A model generated the notes under the pieces. It saw nothing but the letters and a program-made list of their open reading frames with translations. It had not been told where the DNA came from and searched no databases. Of a DNA stretch of 64,000 bases, positions 45,256 through 54,188 are shown piece after piece (position 1 is the stretch's first letter; the number at the start of each line of letters is the position of its first letter). The translations under genes and the position numbers were made by a program. The DNA comes from Hymenobacter oligotrophus (GTDB taxonomy: Bacteria > Bacteroidota > Bacteroidia > Cytophagales > Hymenobacteraceae), in the NCBI RefSeq assembly GCF_003574965.1, contig NZ_CP032317.1, forward strand, positions 3,782,001-3,846,000. Direction: 5' to 3'.

Positions 45256-48200
45256 ATGGAGCCGAATCACGAACACCAGGCCGAAATGCAGCGGCGCCAC
45301 CAAGAGCTGCGCGTCCGCGCCGAAAAACGCCGCAGCATAACCTCGGCCATCGTAAGCGAGCATACCCCCAGCGAAACCAGGCGGCTGGTGCAAGAGCTGC
45401 AAACGCACCAGATAGAGCTGGAAATGCAGTACGAAGAGCTGCTGCTGGCGCAGGAAGAATCGGAACGCATGCGCCAGCAGTACACCGATTTGTACGACTT
45501 TGCCCCGGTAGGCTACTGCACGCTCAGTGCGCGCGGCACCATACAGCAGCTAAACCTTTGTGCCAGTACCCTGCTGGGTTACGAGCGCGCAACACTCAGG
45601 GGGCACGCCTTTCCGCTGTGCGTAAGCCCGGCCGAGCGGCCCAAGTTCTACGAGTTTCTGCAGCGCATGCTGCATCAGGAGGCCACCCAACACACCGAGC
45701 TGCAAGTGCAGCGGCCCGATGGCCGCACCCTGTACGTGCGCATCCAGGGGAGCCGCTTGCTCAACGAAGACCAGGAGCCGCTGTTCCGGCTGGCTTTGTT
45801 TGATGACACCGAGCGGCACAACGCCATTCAACAAGTATCGGCCAGCGAGGCCCGCTTTCGTAAGCTCTTCGAGAAGTCGCGCGATGCCGTGTGCCTGGTA
45901 AAAGGCAGCACCTACATCGACTGCAACGAGGCCGCCGTACGCCTGCTAGGGGCCGAGCACAAAAACCAGATTGTGGGGCAGCCCATTGGCCTGCTTACGC
46001 CCGAGTACCAGCCCAACGGCCAGCGCTCCGCCGAACTGCAACAAAACATACTAACCCAGTTGCAGTGGCAGGGCTCGTACCGCGGTGCGTGGTTGCGCCA
46101 CCGCTTTTCGGGCGAGCCGATTTGGCTGGAGGTGGTCCTGACGCGCATCGAGCTCGACGGCGAGCCGCTCATCCACGTGGTGTGGCGCGACGAAACCCAG
46201 CGCAAAAAAGCCGAGCAAGACCTGGCCGCCAGCGAAGCGCGCTTCCGTACCTTGTTCGAGCGCAGCAACGACGGCATGCTGCTGCTGCAAAGCGGCCGCT
46301 ACATCGATTGCAACGAGGCCGCTTTGCGCCTTATTGGCGCCACCAGCCGCGAGCAAATTGTGGGGCAGGTGGCGTCGGCTTTCACGCCCGAGGTGCAGCC
46401 CAACGGCCGCCGCACAGCCGAGTGGTTTGCCGAAAACGTGGCGCGCGCCATGCAAGAAGGCTCGTTGCGCTGCGAGGCCCAAATGTTTAAGCCCACCGAC
46501 GAGGAAATTTGGATTGAGGCGGTGCTTACGCCCGTGCGCATTCCGGAGCAAGAGCCCATCATTCACGTGGTATGGCGCGACGTAACGGAGCGCCGCCGCA
46601 ACGAGCAGCGCCTGCAAGAGGGCGAGCAGCGCCTGAAAACGGCCGTGCGGGCCGCCAACATGGGCATTGGCACCTGGGATTTTGCCACCGAGCGCTTTCA
46701 TCTGGATGAGCGCGGCTGCCAGATGTTTGGCTGGCCGCTGCCCAGCGCCGACCTCACGCTGGCCGAGCTGATGCAGCCCGTGCACCCTGACGACGTGGAG
46801 CGGGCCACCGCCGAACTGCTTAAAGCGGCCGAGATCGGTAGCCTGGATGTGCAAGTGCGCGTGGTGCACCCCAGCGGCGAGGTACGCTACGTGGTAGCCA
46901 CGGGCCAGGTAATCCGCAACCTGCACGGCACCCCCGAGCGCATGAGCGGCGTGCTGCGCGATATTACCGAGCGCTACCTGGCCAACCTGCGCCTGCGCGA
47001 AAGCGAGGAGCGCCTGCAATTGGCCCTCAAAGCCTCGCATGCTGGCCTCTGCCACCTCGAGCTGGCCACGGGCGTGCTGCACCTAGATGAGCAGGCCAAC
47101 CGCATTTACGGCCGCCCCGCCGATGCCGGCCCTACTACTTGGGAGGACCTAAGCCAGCGCGTGCACCCCGACGACCTGGCCCGCGTGAACGCCGCCAAGC
47201 AGCACAGCACCGAAACCCAGGAGCCCTTTAGCGAGGAGCACCGCGTGGTGTGGCCCGATGGCGCCCTGCGCTACGTTGAAACCAGCGGCAACGTGCAGCT
47301 CGATGGGCAAGGCCGCCAAGTGCGCCTGATTGGCTTGCTGCGCGACGTAACCACCCGCCGCGAAACGCAGCAGCAGCTCAATTTCAAGAACCGCCTGCTC
47401 GAGCACATTTTGCACAACATGCCCGTGGTGCTCACGCGCATCACCGCCGATGGCGAGCTGCTCGAGGTGGCGGGAGCGGGGCTGCGCCGCCTAGGTGTGG
47501 CCGACAATGTCCTGAACGGGCGCAACGTGTACGAGGCCTATCCCAAGCTTACCAACTCGGTAAACAAGCTACTAAGTGGCAACGAGGTGCGCTTTTTGGG
47601 CATGCCGCCGCGCCGCGAAGGTCAGGAGCAGATTTACTTTCAGAACTACGGCTTCTTCGATCGGGAGCAAAACGCCGGGGTGCTCTTCGCCATCGACGTA
47701 ACGGATACCCAGCAGGCCAACGTGCAGCTGAAGGCCGAGCGCGACTTTGTGAAAAGCCTGCTCGACCACAGCGGCGACGCCATCATGGTGTTCGACCGCA
47801 ACTTCTACATCACCGAGTGGAACCAGCGCGCCGCCGAGCTGACCCAGATACCGGCCGAAGACGTGCTGGGCAAGCGGATTTTCAGCGACATCCCCGCGTT
47901 TGATCGGCTGGAGTTCCGGCGCATTGCCGAGCGCGTGCTGGCTGGCACCACCGTAACAGAGTACAACATTCCGTTTAAGCGGCGCCACGGCGCCTACGAT
48001 GCCACCTTTGTGCCGCTTGCCGATGCCGAAGACCGCGTAGCCAACGTGCTGGGCGTGGTGCGCGATGTAACCGAGCGCAACCGCCTGATGGAAGAAGCTA
48101 CCCGGCTGCGCCTCCAGCGCGAAAAGGAGGTGTTGAGCGCCATTATGCACACCCAAGAAGATGAGCGCAAGCGCATCGCCGAGGCCCTGCACAACGGCGT

Positions 48201-48771
48201 GGGCCAGCTGCTCTACGCCAGCAAGCTCCACCTCGACTCGACGCCCGTTGACGAAACCCACCGCACCGCCGCCATTGGCCTGCTCAACGAGGCCATTAAG
48301 GCCACGCGCACCATCTCGTTTGAGCTTACGCCCAACGTGCTCGAGGATTTCGGCCTGAAATCGGCCCTCGAAGAGCTGTGCAAGCGCATACCCAAGCACA
48401 ACCTGCACGTGCACCTAAGCGTGGGCGAGCTGCCGCCGGCCATGCCGCGCCTCGTCGAAACCGCGGCCTACCGCATTGCCCAAGAGCTGCTCAACAACGT
48501 CATCAAGCACGCCCACGCCCGCGAGGCGTTTGTGTACGTGGAGCTGCAAGGCAACAAGCTGCACCTGAGCGTGGAAGACGACGGCTGCGGCTTTGATGTG
48601 GAAAAAGCGCGCGAGAAGCGCGGGGGCATTGGCCTTTCGGGCATTCGCAACCGGGTGGGGCTGCTCGGCGGCGAGCTTACCATTCGCTCGCGGCAGGGCC
48701 TGGGTACCACCATCACGGTAGAGCTGCCCCTAGGTGAGGAAGTGAAGAAGCGCAAAAACAGCAAGCCGTAA
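45256..48771 (+). CDS. Multi-PAS sensor histidine kinase (HisKA_3 type)
   Basis: A 1,171-residue cytoplasmic kinase with no membrane helix or signal. After a coiled coil come about seven PAS domains (~85-180, 205-320, 330-440, 455-570, 580-700, 715-820, 830-950). PAS2 and PAS3 look duplicated: both read IDCNEAA-RL-GA, QIVGQ and QPNG-R. The kinase core has EDERKRIAEALHNGVGQLL with H979, then N-box ELLNNVIKHA, DDGCGF and GIGLSGIRNRVGLLGG. This class normally phosphorylates NarL/LuxR-type regulators, and one lies at 40093. It is in line with the CheB-CheR fusion and probably shares its transcript. Confidence 0.93.
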   Translation: MEPNHEHQAEMQRRHQELRVRAEKRRSITSAIVSEHTPSETRRLVQELQTHQIELEMQYEELLLAQEESERMRQQYTDLYDFAPVGYCTLSARGTIQQLNLCASTLLGYERATLRGHAFPLCVSPAERPKFYEFLQRMLHQEATQHTELQVQRPDGRTLYVRIQGSRLLNEDQEPLFRLALFDDTERHNAIQQVSASEARFRKLFEKSRDAVCLVKGSTYIDCNEAAVRLLGAEHKNQIVGQPIGLLTPEYQPNGQRSAELQQNILTQLQWQGSYRGAWLRHRFSGEPIWLEVVLTRIELDGEPLIHVVWRDETQRKKAEQDLAASEARFRTLFERSNDGMLLLQSGRYIDCNEAALRLIGATSREQIVGQVASAFTPEVQPNGRRTAEWFAENVARAMQEGSLRCEAQMFKPTDEEIWIEAVLTPVRIPEQEPIIHVVWRDVTERRRNEQRLQEGEQRLKTAVRAANMGIGTWDFATERFHLDERGCQMFGWPLPSADLTLAELMQPVHPDDVERATAELLKAAEIGSLDVQVRVVHPSGEVRYVVATGQVIRNLHGTPERMSGVLRDITERYLANLRLRESEERLQLALKASHAGLCHLELATGVLHLDEQANRIYGRPADAGPTTWEDLSQRVHPDDLARVNAAKQHSTETQEPFSEEHRVVWPDGALRYVETSGNVQLDGQGRQVRLIGLLRDVTTRRETQQQLNFKNRLLEHILHNMPVVLTRITADGELLEVAGAGLRRLGVADNVLNGRNVYEAYPKLTNSVNKLLSGNEVRFLGMPPRREGQEQIYFQNYGFFDREQNAGVLFAIDVTDTQQANVQLKAERDFVKSLLDHSGDAIMVFDRNFYITEWNQRAAELTQIPAEDVLGKRIFSDIPAFDRLEFRRIAERVLAGTTVTEYNIPFKRRHGAYDATFVPLADAEDRVANVLGVVRDVTERNRLMEEATRLRLQREKEVLSAIMHTQEDERKRIAEALHNGVGQLLYASKLHLDSTPVDETHRTAAIGLLNEAIKATRTISFELTPNVLEDFGLKSALEELCKRIPKHNLHVHLSVGELPPAMPRLVETAAYRIAQELLNNVIKHAHAREAFVYVELQGNKLHLSVEDDGCGFDVEKAREKRGGIGLSGIRNRVGLLGGELTIRSRQGLGTTITVELPLGEEVKKRKNSKP

Positions 48772-48849
48772 GCTCGGCACCACGAACCCAGCAGTGCGGC
48801 CAGGCGTAAGCGAAGAACATCCGTTACACGCTAACACCTGAGCCGCCCT

Positions 48850-50397
48850 ATGCTGAAACCCGACCAAACCTCCGGCGCCAACACTACCTCGTGGCTTGCC
48901 ACGGCCAACCGCCCAACGTTTGAACCGCTGAAGCGCAACGAAACCGCCGATGTGGTGGTGGTAGGGGCCGGCATAGCGGGCCTCACCAGCGCCTACCTGC
49001 TGGCCCGCGAGGGCAAAACCGTGGTGGTGCTCGACGACGGCGAAATTGCCTCGGGCGAAACCGGCCGCACCACGGCCCACCTTTCCAACGCCCTCGACGA
49101 CCGGTACTACCACCTCGAGAGTTTGTTTGGCGAGGAAGGCGCCCGCCTAGCCGCCGACAGCCACGGCTCGGCCATCGACCGCATCGAGAGCATTGTGCGC
49201 GAGGAGAAAATCGACTGCGGCTTTTCGCGCCTCGACGGCTACTTGTTTTTGCCGGCCAAAGGCACCGTAAAGGAGCTCGACGATGAGCTGGAAGCCGCGC
49301 ACCGTGCCGGCCTAACGGGCGTAACCCGCCTGAAAGATGCCCGCGTGAAAGGCTTCAAAACCGGCGAGTGCCTGCGCTTTCCCAACCAAGGGCAATTTCA
49401 TATTGTGCAGTATATCAACGGGCTGGCCAAGGCCATAACCCAGCGCGGCAGCCGCATTTTCACGCACACCCGCGTGCTGGAGGTGCACGGCGGCGACGAT
49501 GCCCGCGTGGTAACGGCCGATGGCCAGGAAGTGCGCGCCAAGCACATCGTGGTAGCCACCAACACGCCCTTCAACGACCGCGTGGTGATGCACACCAAGC
49601 AGGCACCGTACCGCACCTACGTGGTTACGTTCCGGGTGCCCAAGGGCAGCATCACGAAGGCGTTGTACTGGGATACCGCCGACCCGTACCACTACATCCG
49701 CCTGCAAGAGCTGACCGACTCCGACACGCACGAGCTGCTGGTGGTGGGCGGCGAAGACCACAAAACCGGGCAGGAGAGCAACTACGAAGAGCGTTTCCGC
49801 TGCCTCGAGGAGTGGGCGCGCGAGCACTACCCCAGCGTGCAGGAGGTGGAGTACCACTGGTCGGGCCAGGTGATGGAGCCCGTGGACAGCCTGGGCTATG
49901 CCGGCCACAACCCCGTCGACAACGACAACGTGTTCATCATCACCGGCGACTCGGGCCACGGCATGACGCACAGCACCCTAGGTGCCATGATCGTGACGGA
50001 CCTCATTCAGGAGCGCGAAAACCCTTGGGCCAAGCTCTACGACCCCGGCCGCGTAACCATGAAGCTGGACACGCTGAAAGAATTTGTGAAGGAAAACGTG
50101 AACGTAGCGGCCGAGTACACCGATTTGCTTACCGGCGGCGACGTATCGAAGGAAGAAGAAATACAGCCCGGCTCGGGCGCCGTAATTGGCCGCGGCCCGC
50201 TGAAAGTAGCCGTGTACCGCGATGAAAAAGGCACAACCCACGAGTGCTCGGCCATTTGCCCGCACCTGCACTGCGTAGTGCATTGGAACACCGCCGAAAA
50301 AAGCTGGGACTGCCCTTGCCACGGTTCGCGCTTCGACCCGTATGGCGTGCTGCTCAACGGCCCCGCCGCTACCGATTTACCGAAGGTGGAAGGGTAG
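48850..50397 (+). CDS. FAD-dependent oxidoreductase with C-terminal Rieske domain
   Basis: A 515-residue fusion. The DAO-type FAD domain starts DVVVVGAGIAGLTSAYLLAREGKTVVVLD and continues with GRTTAHLSNALDDRYYHLE and FIITGDSGHGMTHS. The last ~80 residues form a Rieske [2Fe-2S] domain with CPH and CPCH (SAICPHLHC ... WDCPCHGSRFDPYGVLLNGPA). Similar two-domain proteins exist in several phyla, but the substrate is not known. It may pass electrons from an amine or sugar-like substrate to an outside acceptor. A terminator follows. Confidence 0.9.
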   Translation: MLKPDQTSGANTTSWLATANRPTFEPLKRNETADVVVVGAGIAGLTSAYLLAREGKTVVVLDDGEIASGETGRTTAHLSNALDDRYYHLESLFGEEGARLAADSHGSAIDRIESIVREEKIDCGFSRLDGYLFLPAKGTVKELDDELEAAHRAGLTGVTRLKDARVKGFKTGECLRFPNQGQFHIVQYINGLAKAITQRGSRIFTHTRVLEVHGGDDARVVTADGQEVRAKHIVVATNTPFNDRVVMHTKQAPYRTYVVTFRVPKGSITKALYWDTADPYHYIRLQELTDSDTHELLVVGGEDHKTGQESNYEERFRCLEEWAREHYPSVQEVEYHWSGQVMEPVDSLGYAGHNPVDNDNVFIITGDSGHGMTHSTLGAMIVTDLIQERENPWAKLYDPGRVTMKLDTLKEFVKENVNVAAEYTDLLTGGDVSKEEEIQPGSGAVIGRGPLKVAVYRDEKGTTHECSAICPHLHCVVHWNTAEKSWDCPCHGSRFDPYGVLLNGPAATDLPKVEG

Positions 50398-50423
50398 GGG
50401 CCCCAGCGCCTCTCATGCTCTTG

Positions 50424-50464
50424 CCAAAGCCACTTACCCTTGGGGTAGGTGGCTTTGGTTTTTT
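50424..50464 (+). terminator. Terminator after the FAD/Rieske gene
   Basis: CCAAAGCCACTTACCC pairs with GGGTAGGTGGCTTTGG around TTG (one G-T pair), followed by a T-run. Confidence 0.85.
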
Positions 50465-50580
50465 CGGCGCTGGGGCACCTAGGCGGCCCAGCGCCGCTCA
50501 GAACCCTAGGTGCTGCCGAGGCCATAGCGAGCATCCAGACCTAGGCGCGTATTTTCGGGCTTGCACTCCACGCTTTTTCT

Positions 50581-52407
50581 GTGCCTGTATCCTCTGCCAC
50601 CCGCCCGCTGCGCCTTTCGCCAGCCGAGGTATTTGCCGACAACCTTACCGCCTACGCCGCCGAGGAGCAGCACTTTGCCACGCGGCACCGTGCCGTAGGT
50701 TGGCTGCGGGTGTTCCTGTTTGTGGCAGGCGCGGGCGGCACGTGGTGGCTGTTCGAGCGCGGCCAAAACGCCCTTGCCGTGGGCTGGCTGGTGGTGGCGT
50801 ACGTGCTGTTTTTGCTGGTGATGCGCTGGCACGGCCGCATTGGCTACCAGCTGCGCCAGCGCCAGCTGCTGCGCCTCATCAACCAAGAGGAGCTCGACCG
50901 CCTAGGTGGCAAGCTCGCCGGGTTAGACGAGGGGCAGCGCTACGCCAACGCCGCGCACCCCTACACCGCCGACCTCGACGTGTTTGGCCCGCACTCGTTG
51001 TTTCAGCTGTTAAGCCGCACCACCTCGCGCTTGGGCCAGGATGCATTGGCTGGGTGGTTGCAAACTCCCGCGCCGCTCGAGCAATTGTGGCTGCGCCAGC
51101 AAGCCGTGGCCGAGCTGGTGCCCGATGTGGTGTGGCGGCAGCACTGGCAGGCGCGGGCCCGCCACTTTCCGAAGCAGTCCGACGATCCACGGCCTTTTTT
51201 GCAATGGATGCACGCCCCCGATTTCTACGCCCAACGCGGCTGGCTACTGGGGTTGTTGTTCGTGCTGCCGCCGCTGGCGCTGTTGGGCTCGGCGTTGTGG
51301 CTCACGGGGTGGTCGGGCTGGTTGGCCGGTGGCCCTTTTTTGGCGATGTACGCGCTCAACCACCGCTTCCGGAAGGAGCGCGACGCTGTGTTCGAGCGCA
51401 GCATGGACATGTACGATGTGCTGCGCGCCTACCGCGACCAGCTGCTGCACCTCGAGGCGCGCCCCTGCACCACGCCGTACCTGGCCAGCTTGCGCAACCG
51501 CCTGCTCGAGCGCGGCGCGCCGGCCTCGCGCTACGTGGCGCGGTTGGCGCGCATTGCCCAAAATTTCTCGTTGCGCTGGAGCACCTTGGCCGGCTTCTTC
51601 GCCAACAACCTGCTCATGTGGGACTTCTTCTGGATGTGGCGCCTCGAGCGGTGGAAGCACCAGTTGGGCGGCGCCCTCGAGCCTTGGCTGGAGGTAGTAG
51701 CCGAAGTGGAAGCCCTGGCCAGCCTGGCCGCCACCCAGTACGCCAACCCCGAATGGGCCGTGCCCGAGGTGGTAAACGAGCCGCTTACGTTCGAAAGCGA
51801 GGCCCTGGCGCACCCGCTCATCTTCAGCCCGGAGCGGGTGGCCAACAACTTTGGCACCGTGGGCGCCGGCCGCACCGCCCTGATTACGGGCTCCAACATG
51901 TCGGGCAAAACCACGTTCCTGCGCACGGTAGGCGTAAACTTGGCGCTGGCCCTGGCCGGCGGGCCGGTGTGCGCCCGCAGCCTGCGCTGCGGCCCGGCGC
52001 AGCTCTTCACGGCCATGCGCACGCAGGATAACCTAGCCGAAAGCACTTCCTCGTTTTACGCCGAGCTAAAGCGCCTGCGCCAACTGCTCGACCTAACCGA
52101 GCAAGGCCAGCCGGTTTTCTTTTTGCTCGATGAAATCCTGAAAGGCACCAATTCGCGCGACCGGCACGATGGCGCCCGCGGCCTTATCCGGCAACTGCAC
52201 CGCCGCCCGGCCAGCGGCTTCGTGAGCACCCACGACCTCGAGCTCGGCGATTTGGAGCAGGAGCTGCCGGGCTTTGTAACCAACTACAGCTTCAACAGCG
52301 AAATCATCGGCGACGACATCCGGTTTGATTACCGCCTCACGCCGGGCCTGTGCCGCGAGTTCAACGCCAGCAAGCTGATGGAGCTGATGGGCATTGGCAC
52401 AAAGTAG
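50581..52407 (+). CDS. Membrane-anchored MutS-like ATPase
   Basis: A 608-residue MutS-family protein that lacks the mismatch-recognition and connector domains. It keeps the lever/clamp helical region and the ATPase: Walker A GSNMSGKTTFLR, FFLLDEILKGTNSRDR (Walker B and signature), and VSTHDLELGDL (H-loop). Unlike MutS it has about four membrane helices: WLRVFLFVAGAGGTWWLF (~42-60), NALAVGWLVVAYVLFLLVM, GWLLGLLFVLPPLALLG and GWLAGGPFLAMYAL (~240-255). Translation starts at GTG 50581. DNA repair is therefore doubtful; a membrane-linked DNA or nucleoid role is possible. Confidence 0.85.
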   Translation: MPVSSATRPLRLSPAEVFADNLTAYAAEEQHFATRHRAVGWLRVFLFVAGAGGTWWLFERGQNALAVGWLVVAYVLFLLVMRWHGRIGYQLRQRQLLRLINQEELDRLGGKLAGLDEGQRYANAAHPYTADLDVFGPHSLFQLLSRTTSRLGQDALAGWLQTPAPLEQLWLRQQAVAELVPDVVWRQHWQARARHFPKQSDDPRPFLQWMHAPDFYAQRGWLLGLLFVLPPLALLGSALWLTGWSGWLAGGPFLAMYALNHRFRKERDAVFERSMDMYDVLRAYRDQLLHLEARPCTTPYLASLRNRLLERGAPASRYVARLARIAQNFSLRWSTLAGFFANNLLMWDFFWMWRLERWKHQLGGALEPWLEVVAEVEALASLAATQYANPEWAVPEVVNEPLTFESEALAHPLIFSPERVANNFGTVGAGRTALITGSNMSGKTTFLRTVGVNLALALAGGPVCARSLRCGPAQLFTAMRTQDNLAESTSSFYAELKRLRQLLDLTEQGQPVFFLLDEILKGTNSRDRHDGARGLIRQLHRRPASGFVSTHDLELGDLEQELPGFVTNYSFNSEIIGDDIRFDYRLTPGLCREFNASKLMELMGIGTK

Positions 52408-52472
52408 CCACGGCATGCAACGCCGGTAGGGGAGAGTGGCTCTTGCCATAAACCACCAACCCCATTGCCGCT

Positions 52473-52820
52473 ATGAAAACAACCGCTCTACTCGGCCGCG
52501 TGCTCGGGAGCTTGCTACTGCTCGCCCCCCTAGGTGCCTGCGAGAAAGATGGCGACGCCCAGGCCAACGTGGCAGTGCTGTACGAGCAAACCTACTGCCT
52601 CGATCGGTGGGGCGGAGCCTACTCGCCCGATGAGTTAATAACCAAGGCCACCGCTTACTTGCAGCAGCAGGGCATTGCGTTAACCAACGCCCGGGCTGCC
52701 TCCGAGCGCCCTGCCCAGCTGTGCAACGCGTGCTCGTGCAAATCGGGGGTGGTGTTGCGCGGCAGCGTGCGCGAGCAGGCTGTGCCCGCCCTGTTGGAAC
52801 TGGGCTTTGAGCGGCAATAG
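52473..52820 (+). CDS. Small predicted lipoprotein with Cys-rich motif
   Basis: A 115-residue protein with signal peptide and lipobox LGAC (Cys about residue 23). The mature part has a conserved-looking cluster, CNACSCKSGVVLRG, near residue 85 and an isolated Cys in TYCLDRWGG. I do not recognise the family. The Cys cluster might bind a metal or form disulfides. It follows the MutS-like gene after 65 bases and may share its transcript. Confidence 0.7.
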   Translation: MKTTALLGRVLGSLLLLAPLGACEKDGDAQANVAVLYEQTYCLDRWGGAYSPDELITKATAYLQQQGIALTNARAASERPAQLCNACSCKSGVVLRGSVREQAVPALLELGFERQ

Positions 52821-53257
52821 CCTACAGCTGGCCTAGGTGCAAACGGTAAAAACAGCGCCCCAGGCCGGGGCGCCGTGGGGCTGTGGCGTGCGAGCGGCTA
52901 CCGGCCGCCCGTGCGGCGGCGCGCGTGGGGCCTAGGTACTAAGCTCGCCAGAGCATCGTGGCAAACACGTAATTCGCTCATTTGCATTGGTTAAGCTTAT
53001 ATAACTCCGGAACTATCCTCCTAACTTTAAAGTATGCATTGGAAATACACAGCGGAGTAAGGCTTGGGGGCAAATGCGCGGGTTATTAGCCCGGTGCTTA
53101 AGGCAGCCAACGCGTTACAAGTCACCAATGCATCGCATATTACGTATACAACCGGGCTCTGCGCCACCGAGCCCCGATTGCTGCGCCACACTACTTATTT
53201 GCCTCCACCGTTCAGCCCACATCGTATCGCCTGCACCCTACGCCAATTCTTTCACCC
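52821..53257. other. Intergenic region before the second STAS-like gene
   Basis: A hairpin GCGCCCC/GGGGCGC at about 52855-52875 probably ends the upstream transcript, though no T-run follows. From 52970 the DNA becomes AT-rich; TAACTTTA (about 53021) is one base off the -7 box and TGCATTGG occurs twice. Short frames here look non-coding. Confidence 0.4.
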
Positions 53258-53626
53258 ATGGAGGTTTACCGCGAAATTTTGCCCGAAAGCTATTTGCTCA
53301 TCCTCGCCGACGATATACCTGCCAACGTGGATGACGAAGATGCCCTCGACCGCGCGCTGCGCCGCGCCAGCCGCAGCGGTAAATCGAGCGTGTGGGTTGA
53401 TTGCAGCCACTTGCACCACCTGCCCGCCGACGCTGCCGAACTGTTGGGCTACTACTACCAACGCCTGTCGCGCCACGGCATGAGCCTGGTGCTGTGCCAC
53501 CTGAACGCCGACGTGCGTGCCGAGCTGGAGTCGCTGACGGCCACGCCGCTGCCGGTGGTCGAAACCCTGCTCGACGCCGAGAAATACTGCCACCAAGAGC
53601 TGCAAAACCGGCGCTTGTCGGCATAA
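53258..53626 (+). CDS. STAS-like domain protein 2
   Basis: A 122-residue protein with a STAS-like layout. Key stretch: SSVWVDCSHLHHLPADAAELLGYYYQRLSRHGMSLVLCHLNADVRAELESL, with a VDC-xL-xxL start like that of the protein at 39469-39819. The expected phospho-acceptor position has Ala/Asp (LPADA), so it may not be phosphorylated. A small regulatory or interaction partner role is inferred. It is a single gene followed by a strong terminator. Confidence 0.6.
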   Translation: MEVYREILPESYLLILADDIPANVDDEDALDRALRRASRSGKSSVWVDCSHLHHLPADAAELLGYYYQRLSRHGMSLVLCHLNADVRAELESLTATPLPVVETLLDAEKYCHQELQNRRLSA

Positions 53627-53653
53627 CTAGCGCCTTTACAATGCCCTTTTTGC

Positions 53654-53691
53654 AAGCGCAAAGCCCGGCCACACGGCCGGGCTTTGCGCTT
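53654..53691. terminator. 17-base perfect hairpin between STAS-like and DUF983 genes
   Basis: AAGCGCAAAGCCCGGCC pairs exactly with its complement around ACAC, with T-rich DNA on one side and A-rich on the other. Confidence 0.85.
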
Positions 53692-53718
53692 TTGGGAGCC
53701 TGGGCACCTAGGGCCAAC

Positions 53719-54105
53719 CTAGGCCACCGGGGGCCGCGACTCTACGCCGCCAAACAAGTAGAGCATAAGGGCCCGCGAGTAACGAAACACCACCGGCGTA
53801 GACAGCAGGGCCACCCCGCCTACCACTGAGATGTACACCCACAGCGGCGGGTCGTTGGCGAGGTAGTACAGCAGCACGCCCGATATCACGAAAATGGCCA
53901 CCGTGAAGCCGTAGCTGAAGTACATGGCTCCCCAGTAAAAACCCGGCTCGGGCTCGTAGGCCTGCTTGCACACGGGGCAGGCCTCGGGCATATCGGCAAA
54001 CTTGGTGATGTTGAAGGCAGAGCGCGAAAACAGCGGCCCCTCGTGGCAGCGCGGGCAGCGCAACCGCAGCAAAGCCCAAGTGGCCGACGATGCAGAATTA
54101 GCCAT
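53719..54105 (-). CDS. DUF983 family membrane protein
   Basis: A 128-residue small membrane protein of DUF983. The N-terminus has LRLRCPRCHEGPLF and CPVCKQAYEPEPGFYWGAM, two CxxC pairs that probably bind zinc, followed by two membrane helices (YGFTVAIFVISGVLLYYLA and WVYISVVGGVALLSTPVVF). Family members are widespread and uncharacterised; some lie near cytochrome oxidase genes, but none is seen here. It is transcribed toward the STAS-like gene. Confidence 0.87.
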   Translation of the reverse strand: MANSASSATWALLRLRCPRCHEGPLFSRSAFNITKFADMPEACPVCKQAYEPEPGFYWGAMYFSYGFTVAIFVISGVLLYYLANDPPLWVYISVVGGVALLSTPVVFRYSRALMLYLFGGVESRPPVA

Positions 54106-54188
54106 AGCAAAGCGTATTGTAAGCGTGGCAAAGGTACCGAAGGCTTATACGGGTAGCGCCGGCCATTTCGGGGTACTTACAGGACAAA

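Noticed and set aside
50244-52031. A 595-codon frame overlapping the FAD/Rieske end and the MutS-like gene
   Set aside because: Pro/Arg/Ala-rich translation in another frame; the two real genes have full family motifs.
52980-53045. Repeated TGCATTGG as a regulatory direct repeat
   Set aside because: Only two short copies about 50 bases apart in AT-rich DNA; this is weak evidence and may be chance.
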